Assembly: GCA_049511415.1 (NCBI GenBank)
Contig: JBEKYC010000096.1
Coordinates: 1-31,268 of the forward strand
Direction of reading: 5' to 3'
Source of the DNA: Bog-159 sp049511415
GTDB lineage: Bacteria > Acidobacteriota > Terriglobia > Bryobacterales > Bryobacteraceae
Length of the DNA stretch: 31,268 bases
Positions within the stretch are counted from its first letter, which is position 1. Each line of letters opens with the position of its first letter. Positions 29,711 through 31,268 of this stretch are shown here, in pieces. Under the pieces are notes generated by a model. It ran no database searches. It was not told the DNA's origin and worked only from the letters and a program-made list of their open reading frames with translations. Position numbers and translations under genes: made by a program.

Positions 29711-30116
29711 AACTCGCGTCCTCATTCTCTGCACCGGAAATTCCGCCCGCAGCCAGATGGCCGAAGGCCTCCTGCGCCACGACGCCGGAGACCGCTTCGA
29801 CGTATTCAGCGCCGGAACCCGCCCCAGCCACGTGCGCCCCGAAGCCATCACCGTCATGCGCGAACTGGGCATCGACATTTCCGGCAATCGCTCCAAAAGT
29901 GTCGACGAGTTCACCGCCCAGTCGTTCGACTACGTCCTCACCGTCTGCGACCACGCCCGCGAAAGCTGCCCCGTCTTCCCCGCCGGCGCCACCATGATCC
30001 ACCACACCTTCGAAGATCCGGCCGCGTTCGAAGGCAGCCCGGAGGACCGCCTCGCCCTTTTCCGCCGCGTCCGCGACCACATCCGCCAGTACCTCCGCGA
30101 TTTTTCGCGGCCCTGA
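29700..30116 (+). CDS. arsC: Arsenate reductase, low-molecular-weight phosphatase type (thioredoxin-coupled)
   Basis: A 138-residue enzyme of the pI258 ArsC class that reduces As(V) to As(III). The phosphatase loop is C11-T-G-N-S-A-R17-S. The two further redox Cys are Cys83 and Cys90 (TVCDHARESCP), so the triad C11-C83-C90 has the same spacing as the Staphylococcus enzyme (10-82-89). HHTFEDPAAF (101-110) supplies the acid Asp. ATG 29700 is chosen since it starts the LMW-PTPase fold; a frame open to 29607 lies inside aqpS. The gene overlaps the aqpS end by 11 nt and is the last of the operon. Confidence 0.95.
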   Translation: MPDKTRVLILCTGNSARSQMAEGLLRHDAGDRFDVFSAGTRPSHVRPEAITVMRELGIDISGNRSKSVDEFTAQSFDYVLTVCDHARESCPVFPAGATMIHHTFEDPAAFEGSPEDRLALFRRVRDHIRQYLRDFSRP

Positions 30117-30188
30117 TCGCCCTGGCGTGGGCGAGACCTAGCTAGGAATAGCTCGATCGGCCGGTGTGTCCGTAAATCCCTCACTGTC

Positions 30189-30403
30189 ATGTCGCGCACC
30201 CCCGCCTACGCCGTGGTCTCTACTCGCACGGCCGGCCATGCTACCATTTCCCCAGTCTGGGCCGAGACCATACTCCACAGCTTCACAGGTCAAGCTGGCG
30301 ATGGGGCTATCGCCTGGTGATGAGCCCAACCGGAGTCCTCTACGGCACCACCTCATCCGGCGGCGCCTATAACAAGGGCACCGTCTTCGCGATCAAGCCA
30401 TAA
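30189..30403 (+). pseudogene. Collapsed GloVer-repeat protein gene
   Basis: From ATG 30189 the frame runs through 'AETILHSFTGQAGDGA', the first GloVer strand, and stops. A frame change then leads to MSPTGVLYGTTSSGG and YNKGTVFAIKP with TAA at 30401-30403, a typical last repeat. Head and tail of a GloVer protein are thus joined with the inner repeats gone. Such loss is expected from recombination between repeats. Compare intact genes at 9596 and 20275 and the remnant at 2948. Confidence 0.55.
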
Positions 30404-30406
30404 GTT

Positions 30407-30564
30407 TTAGCGTCGAAGCCCGTCCGGAGTCAGTACACCTGCCCACGCGCAGACGATGCAGCCCGTCACGGTCAATGAGCATCCTGGCATCGCCCTCGCC
30501 GCTTGGCGCTCAATGCGGCGCAAGTCCGCGCGCGCGGCCATTCCCAAATAATAGACCGCTTCAC
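30407..30564 (-). pseudogene. Frameshifted RelE/ParE-like toxin remnant
   Basis: A GTG at 30564 overlaps the stop of the upstream antitoxin-like gene and starts KRSIIWEWP. The other frame then reads ARADLRRIERQAA, and further on LIDRDGLHRLRVGRCTDSGR. Put together, this matches the order in RelE/ParE toxins: W...A..DLR.I.R..A..I, then FRLRVGDYR. At least two frameshifts and a central loss make it non-functional. The frame ends at TAA 30407-30409. The assignment is inferred from pieces and from the partner gene upstream. Confidence 0.4.
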
Positions 30565-30776
30565 ATTCCGTATTCCCGCATGATCTCTTCGTGCGGGATA
30601 CCGGCGGAGCGCCGCGCGCGCGCCCTGTCGATTCGCTCCAGCATTTCCGGATCGACGGGGGCCTCTTCTCTTGCCAGAAGAAACTCCAGATATCGCTCCG
30701 CGGCCGTAATTTCCGAATCGGGCAGTCGCTCCACCAGGCTGTGCAGTTGTTCGCGCTCCGGCATATTAACGAGCAT
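30561..30776 (-). CDS. Antitoxin-like small protein
   Basis: A 71-residue acidic helical protein: LHSLVERLPDSEITAAERYL, then EFLLAREEAPVDPEMLERID, ending IPHEEIMREYGM. This layout (R/Q-L...[IV]..LPD.E...A.R[FY]LE[FY]L...DP) is common in small antitoxins paired with RelE/ParE toxins. The final Met codon overlaps the GTG of the damaged toxin frame (30564), an arrangement typical for antitoxin-toxin operons. With no working toxin it is probably an orphan. The start at ATG 30776 follows GGAG (CAGGAGCC), 4 nt before it. ATG 30764 is an alternative. Confidence 0.65.
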   Translation of the reverse strand: MLVNMPEREQLHSLVERLPDSEITAAERYLEFLLAREEAPVDPEMLERIDRARARRSAGIPHEEIMREYGM

Positions 30777-30791
30777 GGCTCCTGCACGGAT

Positions 30792-30989
30792 TCATGTCAA
30801 ATATACTGTATTGCCGGCATGCCAAGGGCGCGTGCGATTGCCGCAAGCCGCGGCCGGGGATGATCGTGGAGGCGACGATACTGATGAAACGCTGGCCGCA
30901 TCGCGCACGAGCTTTTGCAGATGACTCGGTAACCGGCTTGGCTCCGTCGATAACCAGATAACGATGTGTGTTTCGAGCAGGACCCGCAT
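30792..30989 (-). pseudogene. Truncated PIN-domain (VapC-like) toxin
   Basis: ATG 30989, with AGGTGGTAGAG just before it, starts MRVLLETHIVIWLSTEPSRL and continues PSHLQKLVRDA, the opening of PIN-domain RNases (M..LLDTH..[IL]W......L......I.DA). The usual first Asp is Glu here. After RDA the similarity moves to another frame (FISIVASTI, cf. [FV].S.AS.WEI), so the gene is frameshifted. It is cut at about 66 codons of the normal 130. No intact VapB-like gene is seen upstream in 30990-31150. Confidence 0.5.
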
Positions 30990-31150
30990 CTCTACCACCT
31001 GCCCTCGATGAAGGCACGTCGCCATCTTGTTCGGCGCAATCACGATTCCAACCCCTAAAATTCACGCAATCCTATCAACCACTTCCCAACTTCCAGTCTC
31101 CCTCCCGTCCCCGCTCACCAGTTCCACTGGTCTGTAAGGAGCAAACCACC

Positions 31151-31268
31151 ATGTCCTCGCAAGCCAAAATCGATGCCAATCGCGAAAACTCAAAAAAGAG
31201 CACCGGCCCCACCAGTCCCGCGGGCAAAGCCGCCTCTAGCCGCAACAGTGTCCGCCATGGACTCTGCG
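31151..31268 (+). CDS. Start of a STGP...GK...S..N...HGL-type hypothetical protein (cut by window edge)
   Basis: ATG 31151 is preceded by AAGGAG at 31136-31141 and opens a frame that runs off the window. The 39 visible residues read MSSQAKIDANRENSKKSTGP, then TSPAGKAASSRNSVRHGLC. This pattern (ANR.NA..STGP.T..GK..SS.NA..HGL) marks the N-terminus of an uncharacterised family that is multicopy in acidobacteria and planctomycetes. The start is short and polar with no signal peptide. Function is unknown; the rest of the gene is outside. Confidence 0.75.
   Translation, partial: MSSQAKIDANRENSKKSTGPTSPAGKAASSRNSVRHGLC

Overview
The window looks like chromosome of a soil acidobacterium, most likely near Candidatus Solibacter or Bryobacter. 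This rests on recognised families, not on a search. The evidence is an ADOP-type permease (acidobacterial duplicated orphan permease) next to a PadR regulator, two intact and two collapsed secreted GloVer-repeat proteins (TIGR03803 type) with IPT/TIG tails, high GC, and many small decayed gene ends. There is no rRNA gene, intact tRNA, CRISPR array or intact transposase.

Layout. 1-3187: end of a secreted protein, then gene debris (permease tail, PQQ sugar dehydrogenase tail, GloVer head) around an intact serine hydrolase on the minus strand. 3237-7137: three minus-strand metabolic or repair genes, poxB, xth and a luciferase-like monooxygenase, with a DHA2-type drug exporter facing the other way (7449-8987). 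8988-13640: accessory zone with a decayed TIR-domain tail, an intact GloVer protein, and a 1.57 kb segment bounded by two 123-nt direct repeats that end like a tRNA 3' end. The segment holds three small genes, one resembling a phage-associated family. 13640-18143: a nucleotidyltransferase-fold protein coupled to an APH-like phosphotransferase, then, convergently, the PadR/ADOP pair with a palindromic operator. 18264-21678: a minus-strand pair encoding an arylsulfotransferase-like protein and a GloVer protein. 21828-25637: a plus-strand operon of sensor kinase, PhoB/OmpR regulator and TPR-kelch secreted protein, with a Pho-box-like direct repeat upstream. 25722-27612: a membrane-anchored alpha/beta hydrolase and a small membrane protein.

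27809-30116 is a compact arsenic operon, arsR-arsM-aqpS-arsC, with overlapping or nearly touching genes. Its promoter, operator and start codon are superimposed, which predicts a leaderless arsR mRNA. No ArsB or Acr3 pump is present. Arsenate would be reduced by ArsC, arsenite methylated by ArsM, and arsenite or methylated species released through an aquaglyceroporin whose selectivity-filter Arg position is Val. The operon begins just after the broken-off head of a quinone oxidoreductase gene, which suggests insertion.

30189-31268 is another decay zone: a GloVer remnant, an antitoxin-like gene with a frameshifted RelE/ParE-like partner, a truncated PIN-domain toxin, and the start of a short-motif protein family running off the right edge. 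Homology calls are from recognition of sequence patterns only. Mismatch and spacing counts were made by hand.
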